Below are positions 16,041-25,353 of a stretch of 64,000 nt of DNA, one piece after another. The stretch's first letter is position 1. Each line of letters starts with the position of its first letter. The stretch covers positions 62,001-126,000 of the forward strand of contig OZ220731.1 of the NCBI GenBank assembly GCA_965116785.1. Reading direction: 5' to 3'. Source of the DNA: Bin87 sp965116785 (GTDB taxonomy: Bacteria; Chloroflexota; Dehalococcoidia; Lucifugimonadales; UBA3495). The notes under the pieces were generated by a model, which was given only the letters and a program-made list of their open reading frames with translations, searched no databases and had not been told where the DNA came from. The position numbers and the translations under genes are program-made.

Positions 16041-18689
16041 ATGGTTACCTTGTTGAAAAAGATAGTCGGCGACACGCCGGAACGGGCCGCCGAGAAATTG
16101 CGCAGCCAGCTGGTCCCACAGGTCAACCGCCTGGAGGATTCCGTACGAGGCTTGACCGACGAACAACTCGGCGCGAAGACCAGCGAGTTCCGCCGCCGGC
16201 TTGACGACGGCGCTTCGCTGAATGATCTTCTCCCCGAGGCATTCGCCGTGGTCCGCGAGGCCGCGCGCCGCACGCTGGGCCAGCGTCACTATGACGTGCA
16301 GCTCATCGGCGGTGCCGTATTGCACCAGGGCAAGATCGCGGAGATGAAAACCGGCGAGGGCAAGACCCTGGTCGCGACGCTGCCGGCGTTTCTCAATGCG
16401 ATCACCGGCGACGGTGTGCACATCGTAACCGTCAACGACTACCTGGCCAGGCGTGATCCGGTGTGGATGGGGCCCATCTACCACCTGCTGGGGCTCTCCG
16501 TGGGTTGCCTCCAGCACGACACTGCGTTCCTTTACGATCCCGAACTGACCGACGCGGGCCGCGGCGGTTTCCCACACCTGACGCCGGTGTCACGGGCCGA
16601 GGCCTATCGCGCGGATATCCTTTACGGTACCAACAACGAGTTTGGCTTCGACTACCTGCGCGACAACATGTCGGTTGACGCAGAGCTCCAGGTCCAGACC
16701 CGCGCCGCCGACCGACCAACGCACCACTTCGCCATTGTGGACGAGGTCGACAACATCCTGATCGACGAGGCGCGGACGCCGCTGATCATCAGCGGCCCGG
16801 CCCAACAACCGGTGGAGCACTATTCCAACTGCGCCCGACTGGCTCCCCGCCTGCGCGAATACGAAGACTACACCGTCGACGAGCGCACCCAGGCCATTTC
16901 CCTCACCGAGCATGGCATCGGCAAGGCCGAGCGCCACCTGCGCGTGGACAACCTGTACGACCCGGAAAACTTCCACCTGGTTCAATACGTCGAGAACGCG
17001 GTGGTGGCCCAAATACAGAAGGTGAAAGACAAGGATTACGTGGTCAGCAACGGAGACGTCGTCATCGTCGACGAGTTCACCGGCCGGCTGCAATACGGCC
17101 GGCGCTGGTCCGATGGGCTGCACCAGGCCGTGGAGGCCAAGGAGGGCGTCAAGGTCCAGCGCGAAAGTGTTACCTACGCCACCATCACTCTGCAGAATTA
17201 CTTCCGGATGTACCGCAAGCTGGCCGGAATGACCGGTACCGCCGTCACCGAGGCCGACGAGTTCTACAAGATTTACGGGCTCGAAGTGGTGGCCGTTCCC
17301 ACCAACCTGCCCATGGTCAGGGACGACGCCAGCGACCTGATTTTCCCCACCGCGGAGGGCAAGTGGCATGCTGTGATCGAGAGCATCCGGCAACGGTCCG
17401 ACTCGGGGCAGCCGGTGCTGGTGGGCACGACCTCCATCGAAACTTCGGAGGCCCTGAGCGACCGTCTGCGTCGCGGTGGCGTGCAGCATCAGGTGCTCAA
17501 CGCTCGCAATCACGAGCAGGAGGCGTCGATTGTCGCCCAGGCCGGCCGAGCCGGCACAGTCACCGTGTCCACCAACATGGCGGGGCGCGGCACCGACATC
17601 GTGCTGGGTGGCGCCGACACTGATCGTGAAGACTGGCAGGAAGAACACAACCGCGTAATCGGCATGGGAGGCCTGCACGTAATCGGGACGGAGCACCATG
17701 AAGCTCGCCGGGTCGACAACCAGTTGCGAGGTCGCGCCGGCCGCCAGGGGGATCCCGGCAGCAGCCAGTTTTTCGTCGCCCTCGAGGACGAATTGATGCA
17801 GCGCTTCGGTGGCGACCGCATCAAGAGCGTGATGAACTGGTCCGGTCTCAAGGACGATGAGCCCCTGGAGAACAAGCTCATCACCAAGTCCATTTCCAGC
17901 GCGCAGGTGAAGGTCGAAGGGCATCACTTCGACATGCGCAAGCACCTGCTCAACTTCGACGACGTGCTCAACCAGCAGCGTTCCGTCATCTACCAGCAAC
18001 GCTCGCAGATCCTCGCCAGCGAGGGGCTCCGGGAACGCATCCTCGACATGCTGGGCGCTGAGTTCGATCGCCTGGTTTCCAATCACCTGCAGGCCCGTCA
18101 CGCGGATGACTGGGACGCGGACGGTTTCGTAGCCGCGCTGCGGCAAATCTGCCCGCCGCCGGCTGAGCTCGACACGCCGGAGAAGGTGCTGGCCCTGCGC
18201 CGGGACCACATCGAGGACATACTCGACGACTATGCGGAGACCCTCTACCAGGCCAAGGAGCGTTCCCTGGGTCCCGACAACATGCAGACCCTGGTACGCC
18301 TTCTGCTCCTCAAATCCATCGATACCCACTGGGTCAACCATCTGACCCACATGGAAAACCTGCGAACGGGAGTGGGCCTGCAGGCTGTGGGCCAGCGGGA
18401 TCCGCTCACGGTCTATCGTTCCGAGGGTCAGCGCGCTTTCGCCGAGTTGACCCGCCAGATGCAGCGCGAGGTCACCCATACGCTTTTCCACGTGACGCTG
18501 GCTCCGGAAGCGCCCACCACCCGCGCTTCGACAAACGGCGACAACCGCGCGCCGGTGAGCCCTATGGCCGCCGTGTCGCCGGGCCGTTCCAATCAGGCTC
18601 CCCGAACGGGTCGCAAGATCGGACGCAACTCCAGGTGCCCCTGCGGCAGCGGCAGGAAGTACAAACGCTGCTGTGGCGCCAGCGCGTGA
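16041..18689 (+). CDS. secA: Preprotein translocase ATPase SecA
   Basis: 882 residues, full length. It drives Sec-dependent export through SecYEG. Walker A is MKTGEGKT at 102-109, the DEAD-like box is VDEVD followed by DEARTPLIISGP, the cross-linking domain is present, and helicase motifs STNMAGRGTDI and RGRAGRQGDPG are intact. The C-terminus carries the zinc SEC-C tail CPCGSGRKYKRCC. ATG 16041 follows GGTGAGGG. A bidirectional hairpin lies downstream. Its housekeeping UGA stop at 18687 is one sign that UGA is not generally reassigned here. Confidence 0.98.
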   Translation: MVTLLKKIVGDTPERAAEKLRSQLVPQVNRLEDSVRGLTDEQLGAKTSEFRRRLDDGASLNDLLPEAFAVVREAARRTLGQRHYDVQLIGGAVLHQGKIAEMKTGEGKTLVATLPAFLNAITGDGVHIVTVNDYLARRDPVWMGPIYHLLGLSVGCLQHDTAFLYDPELTDAGRGGFPHLTPVSRAEAYRADILYGTNNEFGFDYLRDNMSVDAELQVQTRAADRPTHHFAIVDEVDNILIDEARTPLIISGPAQQPVEHYSNCARLAPRLREYEDYTVDERTQAISLTEHGIGKAERHLRVDNLYDPENFHLVQYVENAVVAQIQKVKDKDYVVSNGDVVIVDEFTGRLQYGRRWSDGLHQAVEAKEGVKVQRESVTYATITLQNYFRMYRKLAGMTGTAVTEADEFYKIYGLEVVAVPTNLPMVRDDASDLIFPTAEGKWHAVIESIRQRSDSGQPVLVGTTSIETSEALSDRLRRGGVQHQVLNARNHEQEASIVAQAGRAGTVTVSTNMAGRGTDIVLGGADTDREDWQEEHNRVIGMGGLHVIGTEHHEARRVDNQLRGRAGRQGDPGSSQFFVALEDELMQRFGGDRIKSVMNWSGLKDDEPLENKLITKSISSAQVKVEGHHFDMRKHLLNFDDVLNQQRSVIYQQRSQILASEGLRERILDMLGAEFDRLVSNHLQARHADDWDADGFVAALRQICPPPAELDTPEKVLALRRDHIEDILDDYAETLYQAKERSLGPDNMQTLVRLLLLKSIDTHWVNHLTHMENLRTGVGLQAVGQRDPLTVYRSEGQRAFAELTRQMQREVTHTLFHVTLAPEAPTTRASTNGDNRAPVSPMAAVSPGRSNQAPRTGRKIGRNSRCPCGSGRKYKRCCGASA

Positions 18690-18710
18690 CCAGGGCCATA
18701 CGGGGCCGAA

Positions 18711-18742
18711 AAAGCGGGGCGGGTTCGAAACCCGCCCCTTGT
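18711..18742. terminator. Bidirectional terminator between secA and the YHS gene
   Basis: Perfect 10-bp stem GGGGCGGGTT / AACCCGCCCC (18716-18725, 18729-18738). The plus side is followed by TTGTGTTT; the minus side reads GCTTTTTCGG, so it serves both convergent genes. Confidence 0.8.
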
Positions 18743-18764
18743 GTTTGGTGGCTTGGCGTGAGGA

Positions 18765-18998
18765 TCAGTTGCCGCGACGGAACAGCCTGCGCACGAAAGT
18801 AACCGGCTGCGGTTGCGGCTCCTCCATGGAGATGGGCTTGTTGCGGCCGGACGCCCACCCTTCCGGGTCGCGTTCGAAGGCGATGCGGCACCCCGGCGCG
18901 CAGAAGTAGTAGGTCTGCCCCTCGTGTTCGCTGGTTCCGCCGTTGGGATTGTCGGTGTCCACCTGCATCAGGCAAATGGGATCAGTTGCGGTTGCCAT
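18765..18998 (-). CDS. YHS-domain protein (77 aa)
   Basis: Small protein with a YHS metal-binding domain: DPICLMQVD near the N-terminus and YYFCAPGCRIAFERDP with the two-Cys pair. YHS domains accompany copper and heavy-metal ATPases and are thought to bind or pass metals. The last 25 residues are a basic tail. ATG 18998 is preceded by GGAG. It is downstream of the copper ATPase gene on the same strand, about 90 bases away, consistent with a copper-handling pair. Confidence 0.82.
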   Translation of the reverse strand: MATATDPICLMQVDTDNPNGGTSEHEGQTYYFCAPGCRIAFERDPEGWASGRNKPISMEEPQPQPVTFVRRLFRRGN

Positions 18999-19087
18999 GG
19001 CGTTGCTCCGGCCGTGTGCGGATGACTATCGGGTCGATTGTACCAGCGGGATCCATGCCGGCGCACATGCCTGGGATCCTCTGGCAC

Positions 19088-21415
19088 TCATCCCAGGTTG
19101 GCCCGCCGCAGCCGCAAAGAATTGCTCACCACGCTGACCGAGCTGAAAGCCATGGCCAGCGCGGCCAGGATGGGGTTCAGGAATCCTGCCTCACCGAAGA
19201 AAAACACCAGCCCGGCCGGCACGCCGCCCAGCGCGGTGAATACAGGGTAGAGCGCCCCGGCGGCCACGGGTATCAGCAGCGTGTTGTAGAAGAACGCCCA
19301 GAAGAGGTTTTGTCGAATGGTGCGCATGGTCGCTCGGGACATCTTCAGCGCAGTGGCCACGCCCATCAGATCATCCTGCATCAGCGTGACGTCCGCCGTC
19401 TCCCGCGCGATATCGGTGCCGCCGCCCATGGCTATCCCCACGTTGGCCCGAGCCAGCGCCGGTGCGTCGTTGATGCCGTCGCCAGCCATCGCCACCGTGT
19501 GTCCAGCATCCTGCAGCCTGGAGATCGCCTCGGCCTTGTCAGCCGGAAGCATGCCGGCATGGTATTCATCGATGCCGCATGCGGAGGCCACGGATTCCGC
19601 CACCTCCGGCCGGTCGCCGGAGAGCATCACGGTGCGCACTCCCAGGCCGTGTAGGGCGGCTACCGCCTGGGCCGCGCCGGGTTTCACCGTGTCGGCGACC
19701 GCGATGACGCCAATAGCCTGCTCGCCTTTGGCTACGAACAATGGTGTTGCGCCGCCTTCGGCAAAACTTGTAGCGCCGGCCATCAGCGCGTCGCCCGGGG
19801 ACACGCCGATCTGCTGCATAAGCGCGGCGTTGCCAACCGTAACCGATTGCCCTTCGACCAGCGCGGTTACGCCGGAGCCGGTGTGGGAGGCGAAGTCTGT
19901 GGGCGCGGCGAGCCCAAGGTTATCGGCTTGCGCCCGGCGCACGACTGCCCGGCCCAGCGGATGCTCCGACAGCGTCTCCGCCGCCGCCGCACAACGCAAC
20001 ACGTCGGCAGTCGAGATACCCGACGCGGGCGAGATGCGGGTCACCTCCAGTTGCCCGGTGGTGAGCGTTCCGGTTTTGTCGAAGGCGACAATATCCACGC
20101 GATGGGCGGTCTCCAACGCGGCCGCGCTGCGAATCAGGATGCCCCGCTCCGCGCTGCGGCCCACGCCCACGATGATTGCGGTGGGAGTTGCCAGTCCCAG
20201 CGCGCACGGGCAGGCGATGATGAACACCGCGACCAGGGTCAGCATTGCGTACTGGACTGACGGGTCCGGCCCGACGAACAGCCACAGGACCGCCGCCATC
20301 AGCGCTACCAAGCCCACGGCCGGCACGAACCACGCCGCGACCCGGTCGGCCAATCGTTGCACGGGCGCCGCCGAGCCCTGGGCTTCTTCCACCAGGCGGA
20401 TCACCTGCGCCAGCGTAGTATCCGTACCGACGCGCATGGCCCGCATCAGTATCGCGCCGGTCCCGTTGAGGGTACCGGCGAACACGGAATCTCCGGCTGA
20501 TTTCTCGGCCGGAATGCTCTCTCCCGTCAGGGCGGACTGATCAACAGTGGTGGTCCCGCTGGCAACCTCGCCGTCAACCGGGATCTGCTCACCCGGGCGC
20601 ACGGCCAGCGTGTCACCGGGTTCAACCCGGTCCACCGGCACGTCCGATATGGATCCGTCCGCCGCCATGAGGTGCGCCGTCTGAGGCCGCAGATCCAGCA
20701 GACGTTCGATTGCGCCGGATGTGCGTGACAGAGCGCGGGCCTCCAACCAGCGTCCCAGGAGAATCAGCGCGACGATTATGGCCGCCATATCGAAGTGCAG
20801 CTGGTGCGCTCCCGGCGCGCCCGACTGGCCAGGAGCGACCAAAGACGCGACCACGACTGCGACGCTGTACGTGTACGCCACAGACGTGCCCAGGGCGATC
20901 AGCGTGTGCATGTTGGGCTGCAGCCGTCGGAGGCCGGCCCACCCCGCGGTGTAAAACGACCATCCGGCCCAGATCTGCACCGGTGTCGCCGCTGCCCAAA
21001 GAAGCAATGGATACCACCAAATAGCCAACAAGCCTTGGGCCCAGGGCAACGCGGGGAAACTGCCGAGGAGCAGCGCGCCACCACCGACGGCGGCGATGAT
21101 CAACCGTACCCTGAGCCGCCTTTCTTCGCGCTCCCGTGGCCCGCTACCCCGACCGCCTGAACCCTCGACCGCCTGTGGGTCGGTATCGAGCCGGTATCCG
21201 GCGTCGGCAACGGCCCTGGCCAGCGTCTCTAGGTCGGGCGAGTTGGTGCCTTCGGCGGCATCGAGGCTGATGGTCGCTCGTTCGGTCGCCAGGTTGACGC
21301 TGACCTCAGTCACGCCATCCACGGACCGCAGCGCTTCGCCCACATGGTAGACACACGCCGCGCAAGTCATCCCGGCGACGGGAAGAACGAGAGGGTTGGG
21401 TGACGGCTGGGTCAT
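19088..21415 (-). CDS. copA: Copper-exporting P1B-type ATPase
   Basis: 775 residues. An N-terminal heavy-metal-associated domain contains GMTCAAC. About eight membrane segments follow, with the metal-transport CPC motif (ACPCALGLATPTA). The phosphorylation site is DKTGTLTTG, the actuator motif is TGESIP, and the hinge is GDGINDAPALA. CPC with the C-terminal NxxxxPxxA-type helices (FWAFFYNTLLIPVAAG, and MAFSSVSVVSNSLRLRR) is typical of Cu+ exporters. GTG/ATG at 21415 gives a normal N-terminus. Partner: the YHS protein downstream. Confidence 0.95.
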   Translation of the reverse strand: MTQPSPNPLVLPVAGMTCAACVYHVGEALRSVDGVTEVSVNLATERATISLDAAEGTNSPDLETLARAVADAGYRLDTDPQAVEGSGGRGSGPREREERRLRVRLIIAAVGGGALLLGSFPALPWAQGLLAIWWYPLLLWAAATPVQIWAGWSFYTAGWAGLRRLQPNMHTLIALGTSVAYTYSVAVVVASLVAPGQSGAPGAHQLHFDMAAIIVALILLGRWLEARALSRTSGAIERLLDLRPQTAHLMAADGSISDVPVDRVEPGDTLAVRPGEQIPVDGEVASGTTTVDQSALTGESIPAEKSAGDSVFAGTLNGTGAILMRAMRVGTDTTLAQVIRLVEEAQGSAAPVQRLADRVAAWFVPAVGLVALMAAVLWLFVGPDPSVQYAMLTLVAVFIIACPCALGLATPTAIIVGVGRSAERGILIRSAAALETAHRVDIVAFDKTGTLTTGQLEVTRISPASGISTADVLRCAAAAETLSEHPLGRAVVRRAQADNLGLAAPTDFASHTGSGVTALVEGQSVTVGNAALMQQIGVSPGDALMAGATSFAEGGATPLFVAKGEQAIGVIAVADTVKPGAAQAVAALHGLGVRTVMLSGDRPEVAESVASACGIDEYHAGMLPADKAEAISRLQDAGHTVAMAGDGINDAPALARANVGIAMGGGTDIARETADVTLMQDDLMGVATALKMSRATMRTIRQNLFWAFFYNTLLIPVAAGALYPVFTALGGVPAGLVFFFGEAGFLNPILAALAMAFSSVSVVSNSLRLRRANLG

Positions 21416-22024
21416 GATGTTACACGGTCAGCGCGGGCCAGAGCGGCGAGGGCGGCTCCTCCTCCATTTTAGCAGGGGCATCGTTTCCGGGGCGGAGCTG
21501 TTGGGGCAGGACTGGCGCGGCGTCGCGGCGAACGATCCGTTGAGGAATAAATCTTGTGAACCGTTCGCGGCGTGTTTCAAGCCGTCAAAGAGGTTCCAAG
21601 CGTGATCATTGCTGGCATGAGCCCGGAATCCGGTTCGCATTCCGGCACCGCGCATTTTGCGGAAGCGGGTTGGGCCAACCAAGTTTGCGCACGTATCCAG
21701 TGAACGATGTGCAAAAACGTATATGCACAGACTTTTGAAGTTAAGGTGCATAACATCCTTAGAATTTCGCGGTGACGCACGGTGGCTGGTCGGAGTTTTC
21801 ATTTGGCTGGCTTGGGGGAAGGAAAAGTCCGTTGCGGCTAAGGAAACCGGACATGGCCACGGAGAGTTTTACCTCAAGCATCCGCCGGTCCATCGCACTG
21901 TAAACGCAGTGTTGCGACCCGCGAAACCGGCACGGCCGCTTGTAATCGTAAGGGCCCGGTTGCGGACAGGCCGGGCAAACATTTCCGGTGTTTACTAGCA
22001 CCCCCTGGACGATGCGGAGGAATT
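21416..22024. other. 609-bp intergenic region, no gene recognised
   Basis: Lies between the divergent copA and the two-gene operon at 22025, so it holds both promoters. It contains an imperfect hairpin CCGGAAT/ATTCCGG (21623-21629, 21639-21645). Short ORFs on both strands lack ribosome binding sites or family features. GGAGGAATT (22016-22024) is the ribosome binding site of the downstream gene. Confidence 0.6.
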
Positions 22025-24097
22025 ATGGCTATCGGAGCAGTACGGGTGATGGCCGCCGGCAAGGCCGGTCTGGAAAGCCTGCCTTATTTCGTCGATGAAC
22101 TACTCGCCCAAGGATTTGCTCAACTGGAACCTTGGGCGATAGACCACAGCCCGGAGCAGCGAGAAAATTTGCAAAAGGCCACGGAGGAATTGTACCGGGG
22201 CGCCTGGAGGAACAGTCGGAACATTTTCGATATCGGAGCGTCCCCTCCCGGAATTGGTATGTCGGCGGATAGCGCCATAAACCGTCGGCTGCTGCAACAG
22301 ATTAACCCATTGGCGGCCCGGGTTACGGAGTTGGCAGACGCTCCCGCTCAGTTGGGCGCCTGGTGCCGGCGACAACTCAGGCAGTATTGTCGGGACACCG
22401 AGGGCCTGTGGGAAAAGTTCAAACGAGACAAAGGCCTCAACTCATCGTATCAATTGGCGGTGGTAATTCCTTATTGCCCGGAGGGTCCCACTTCGGGGAC
22501 GGTCGGGATGTACCTGGGCGCGGCGCTACAGCGTTACTTCGAGGAGCAGGGCAAGCGTGACCAGTTGGTGGTCTGGGGTATCGAATTGTGCCCGCCGATA
22601 TACCACGATGCCAATGACGAGGACTTGGACCGCACGGGGGCCAACAACGCCTTCAGGGGCTATGTGGCCCGCCACGAGGTGTTGGAAGGGGTGCCGCTTT
22701 CTGATGATGCGGCGGATGATGAACGGGTACCATGCTTTGATATCAACATCGCTTTTGACGGCGGTACGGTTGAGATAGACAGAAAGTTAGAAACCCTCGA
22801 CAAAGCTTACGCCGCAATTGACAGAGCGGCCGCCCAGATGACGGCCTGCCTGCTCAACGGCGCCGCCGGCGGCGACCGAGCGGAGGCGATAGTACAGCTC
22901 AAGCAGGGAAAACGGTGGCACGCCTTCCTGGCGCACGTAGTATCCGAACGCTCCTACAGCGATGCTTGCCGGTATCTCCGCTATCGTGTGACGCTGCCCT
23001 GGTTCCGTAACGCGGCCATTTGGGATGAAGCCACGGTCGCCCAGCAAAAGGAAGCTCTGATCCGAGTCCTCAAAGACCATAACATCAGACAACTATTGGC
23101 GAACGAACCGAATCCCTCTGTTGCTGCCGAGGTCCAAAGATTGGTCGCCAAAGCCGACAATTTGGACAAAATCTCGTTGGCCGCCAGCCTGATCGGCATG
23201 CTGAACGGCAAGAACAAGGTCAACTTGGACCAGGCGCGAACCCTGCTGCAGACCGCAAGAATCGACGATGGAAAATGGTATGAGCGGTCCAAAGTGGCCA
23301 GGGATAATATCACCAACATCAAGGCCAAGATGGATTTTTTCTGCGTCAATATCGAACTGCCAGAAAATCAGCGCATTGAGGCCGCGGAGACCGCACGGGA
23401 CAACGGCATTCCCGGGCCGATCGCAGGTGTTGTTGGAGATGCCGGTGTTGCCGCCGTGCGTCAATGCCTGACCGATTTGATCAATGGAGTGTTTCGGCGG
23501 CGGGAACTGGTGTCGCAGGAGACCAACTCGGAGGCCCTGTTTGACGAGGTAATGTCAATTTCCATCGGAGACTGGAGCCGCAATTCGAGCAATGACGCAA
23601 TGCGTCCCTCACGAGAGGTGTTGCGTGATTTCATCGCCGCTGACCGCAGAGCCATCCCGGGAGCGTACTCGGAGATGAGTTTCGATCTCAGCAAAGTGCT
23701 CTCTCCAGTCGAACCGGAGGACGCTGTTCAGGGTGATGCTGACCATCCGGATTCGGGCGATGGACAGCAGCAGCGCGCCAGGCCTCGGCCACGTCAACCC
23801 TCTGCGCTGCAATGGAAACTGAGCGATATCGATCACGAAGTCCCCATCGAGTACAGTGTCCTCGTGTTGGGTCGGGTTCGCCAGGGCGACGGCTTCAAAG
23901 ACGTGAGCAAATTCGGAGAACTGGAGAAAAACTACCAGGACCTGACCGCCAACCTCCAGCGTTGGCGGGAGCTTGCCCGATACTACGGGATCAAACCTCC
24001 ACCCGAGCTGTCGGAAGTTGAAGAGGGCGAGTCTCCCTCCAGTTTGGGGATCAACGTCCAGGCCGCCGCTGTGGTGGTGGTGCAGGAAACCGCCTGA
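22025..24097 (+). CDS. Unknown 690-aa protein, first gene of a two-gene operon
   Basis: Strong ribosome binding site (GGAGGAATT). Not confidently recognised. Residues about 135-190 show a strand, then a Gly/Thr/Ser loop (PEGPTSGTVGMYLG), a helix and a strand ending IELCPP. This arrangement is reminiscent of the nucleotide-binding loop region in bacterial tubulin/FtsZ-like proteins, but the canonical GGGTGTG is absent, so the link is only a guess. The centre (250-520) is helical and charged, the region near 570-600 is disordered and Gln/Arg-rich, and the last 80 residues include LSDIDHEVPIEYSVLVLG and a coiled-coil-like segment. No membrane segment. Its TGA stop shares its A with the next gene's ATG, so the two proteins are surely translated together. 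Confidence 0.75.
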   Translation: MAIGAVRVMAAGKAGLESLPYFVDELLAQGFAQLEPWAIDHSPEQRENLQKATEELYRGAWRNSRNIFDIGASPPGIGMSADSAINRRLLQQINPLAARVTELADAPAQLGAWCRRQLRQYCRDTEGLWEKFKRDKGLNSSYQLAVVIPYCPEGPTSGTVGMYLGAALQRYFEEQGKRDQLVVWGIELCPPIYHDANDEDLDRTGANNAFRGYVARHEVLEGVPLSDDAADDERVPCFDINIAFDGGTVEIDRKLETLDKAYAAIDRAAAQMTACLLNGAAGGDRAEAIVQLKQGKRWHAFLAHVVSERSYSDACRYLRYRVTLPWFRNAAIWDEATVAQQKEALIRVLKDHNIRQLLANEPNPSVAAEVQRLVAKADNLDKISLAASLIGMLNGKNKVNLDQARTLLQTARIDDGKWYERSKVARDNITNIKAKMDFFCVNIELPENQRIEAAETARDNGIPGPIAGVVGDAGVAAVRQCLTDLINGVFRRRELVSQETNSEALFDEVMSISIGDWSRNSSNDAMRPSREVLRDFIAADRRAIPGAYSEMSFDLSKVLSPVEPEDAVQGDADHPDSGDGQQQRARPRPRQPSALQWKLSDIDHEVPIEYSVLVLGRVRQGDGFKDVSKFGELEKNYQDLTANLQRWRELARYYGIKPPPELSEVEEGESPSSLGINVQAAAVVVVQETA

Positions 24098-24984
24098 TGG
24101 CAAACACAGTTCTCGAGGCGGTTCGGTCCAAAATCGGCTTCACGGTTGCCAGCATAGTGGCGATGTCTTTGGTGCTCACGCATTCTGCGGCGGCGTCCGG
24201 ACCTGCACAGGACGGCCAGTCCGTTGACATTTCGGAAAAAGAGTGCGCGTTCTGGATTGACGTTGATGGCGACCGAACCGGCGACGACCCAATAGACGCC
24301 CATCCGGACCGGCACATCCTCCAACAAACTACCGTCGAGGGCGGGTGCGCATTCAAGCTGAACACCGAAACCGAGTCCACGCTGGTGATGGTTTCGGAAC
24401 TGACCGGCTGGAAATCGGAGGTCACCATCACCCAGAAGCCCGGGAAAGGCGAAATATTCCACCTCCACCCGGCCGACGACAAAATATATGGGTTGCATGG
24501 CGGTATGGAGATCGAAATCCAACATGCCGGTACCACCCCACGCAGCGGGAAGATACGCCGCCTCAACGACGGCTATGAGCACGAGATACAGGTCCCCCTG
24601 CCGTTCCGCTTGGTAGAAATCACGGTGATAGCGCCGGACGGACGCCAGGACCGCCTGGAAGTCAGCGTCCAATCCGCCAGCGCGGCGTACCTGGATACTC
24701 AGCGTCGGATCCTTGCCACCAGCGCCGAGAATGGGGCTGATGCGGAGCCGGTGGTCGGCCTGGCATCCAAGTTGATGGACGATGGGTACCCGCAGACTGC
24801 GGTGGAAGTGCTGGCGCTTGCCGATGATATGACCGGAAAAGGCGGCGGCGGGCCCTGGTTGTGGACAACGATAGCGCTGGTCATATTGATCGTTGTTGCC
24901 GTTGCGGCGGGAGCCGGGGGCATCTATTACACCAAGCGCACGCCGACGGCGCGGGTGGATCCGAGCCCGCTCGACCGCTTGTGA
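24097..24984 (+). CDS. Unknown exported single-pass membrane protein, second gene of the operon
   Basis: 295 residues. Residues about 13-34 form a signal peptide or anchor ending in HSAAASG. An extracytoplasmic region of about 210 residues follows, rich in beta-like segments (SELTGWKSEVTI, LVEITVIAPDGRQDRLEV), then a short helical stretch, a Gly-rich spacer, a strong membrane helix at about 248-272 (TTIALVILIVVAVAAGAGG) and a short basic tail (KRTPTARVDP). No known domain recognised. The topology, a lumenal domain anchored by a C-terminal helix, suggests it connects an outside domain to the cytoplasmic 690-aa partner, whose stop it overlaps. Confidence 0.75.
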   Translation: MANTVLEAVRSKIGFTVASIVAMSLVLTHSAAASGPAQDGQSVDISEKECAFWIDVDGDRTGDDPIDAHPDRHILQQTTVEGGCAFKLNTETESTLVMVSELTGWKSEVTITQKPGKGEIFHLHPADDKIYGLHGGMEIEIQHAGTTPRSGKIRRLNDGYEHEIQVPLPFRLVEITVIAPDGRQDRLEVSVQSASAAYLDTQRRILATSAENGADAEPVVGLASKLMDDGYPQTAVEVLALADDMTGKGGGGPWLWTTIALVILIVVAVAAGAGGIYYTKRTPTARVDPSPLDRL

Positions 24985-25353
24985 TGGCCAACTGGCTCAG
25001 CATCAGTTCGCTGGCAACCGGAACGGGTTAACCATAACTGCGAGCCTCTAATGGACGCGCGCCGCGGGCGCGAGCTTTTCCACCGGGTGGGGTTGCGCCA
25101 GCCTGCTAGCTGCGCTCATGGCCTGAGCGCTCAATGTACGAGCGGGGTGGGCCGGGAAGCATGAGCAATGCAGGCATCCTCTGATGGCCTTCTGACGATT
25201 TGCGGGCACCAGGATATAACAGTTAACATAACATAACCAGGGCACTCGATCGCTTCCGAATTGCAAATTCCTGATGACGGTGAGTGGCTCTGCGGCGTTC
25301 GGTCCGTGTCATATAATTAATGTAGCGAAGCATATTCGTGGGAGGTGGGAACC
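24985..25353. other. 369-bp intergenic region with hairpin and -10 box
   Basis: A 6-bp hairpin CGCGCC/GGCGCG (25058-25072) followed by AGCTTTTC may terminate the upstream operon. TATAAT at 25312-25317 is a good -10 for the leucine dehydrogenase gene; a -35 is not obvious. No gene seen on either strand. Confidence 0.5.

Noticed and set aside
21428..21802. Possible 124-aa gene in the spacer upstream of the unknown operon
   Set aside because: No ribosome binding site, biased composition and no recognisable domain; left as intergenic.
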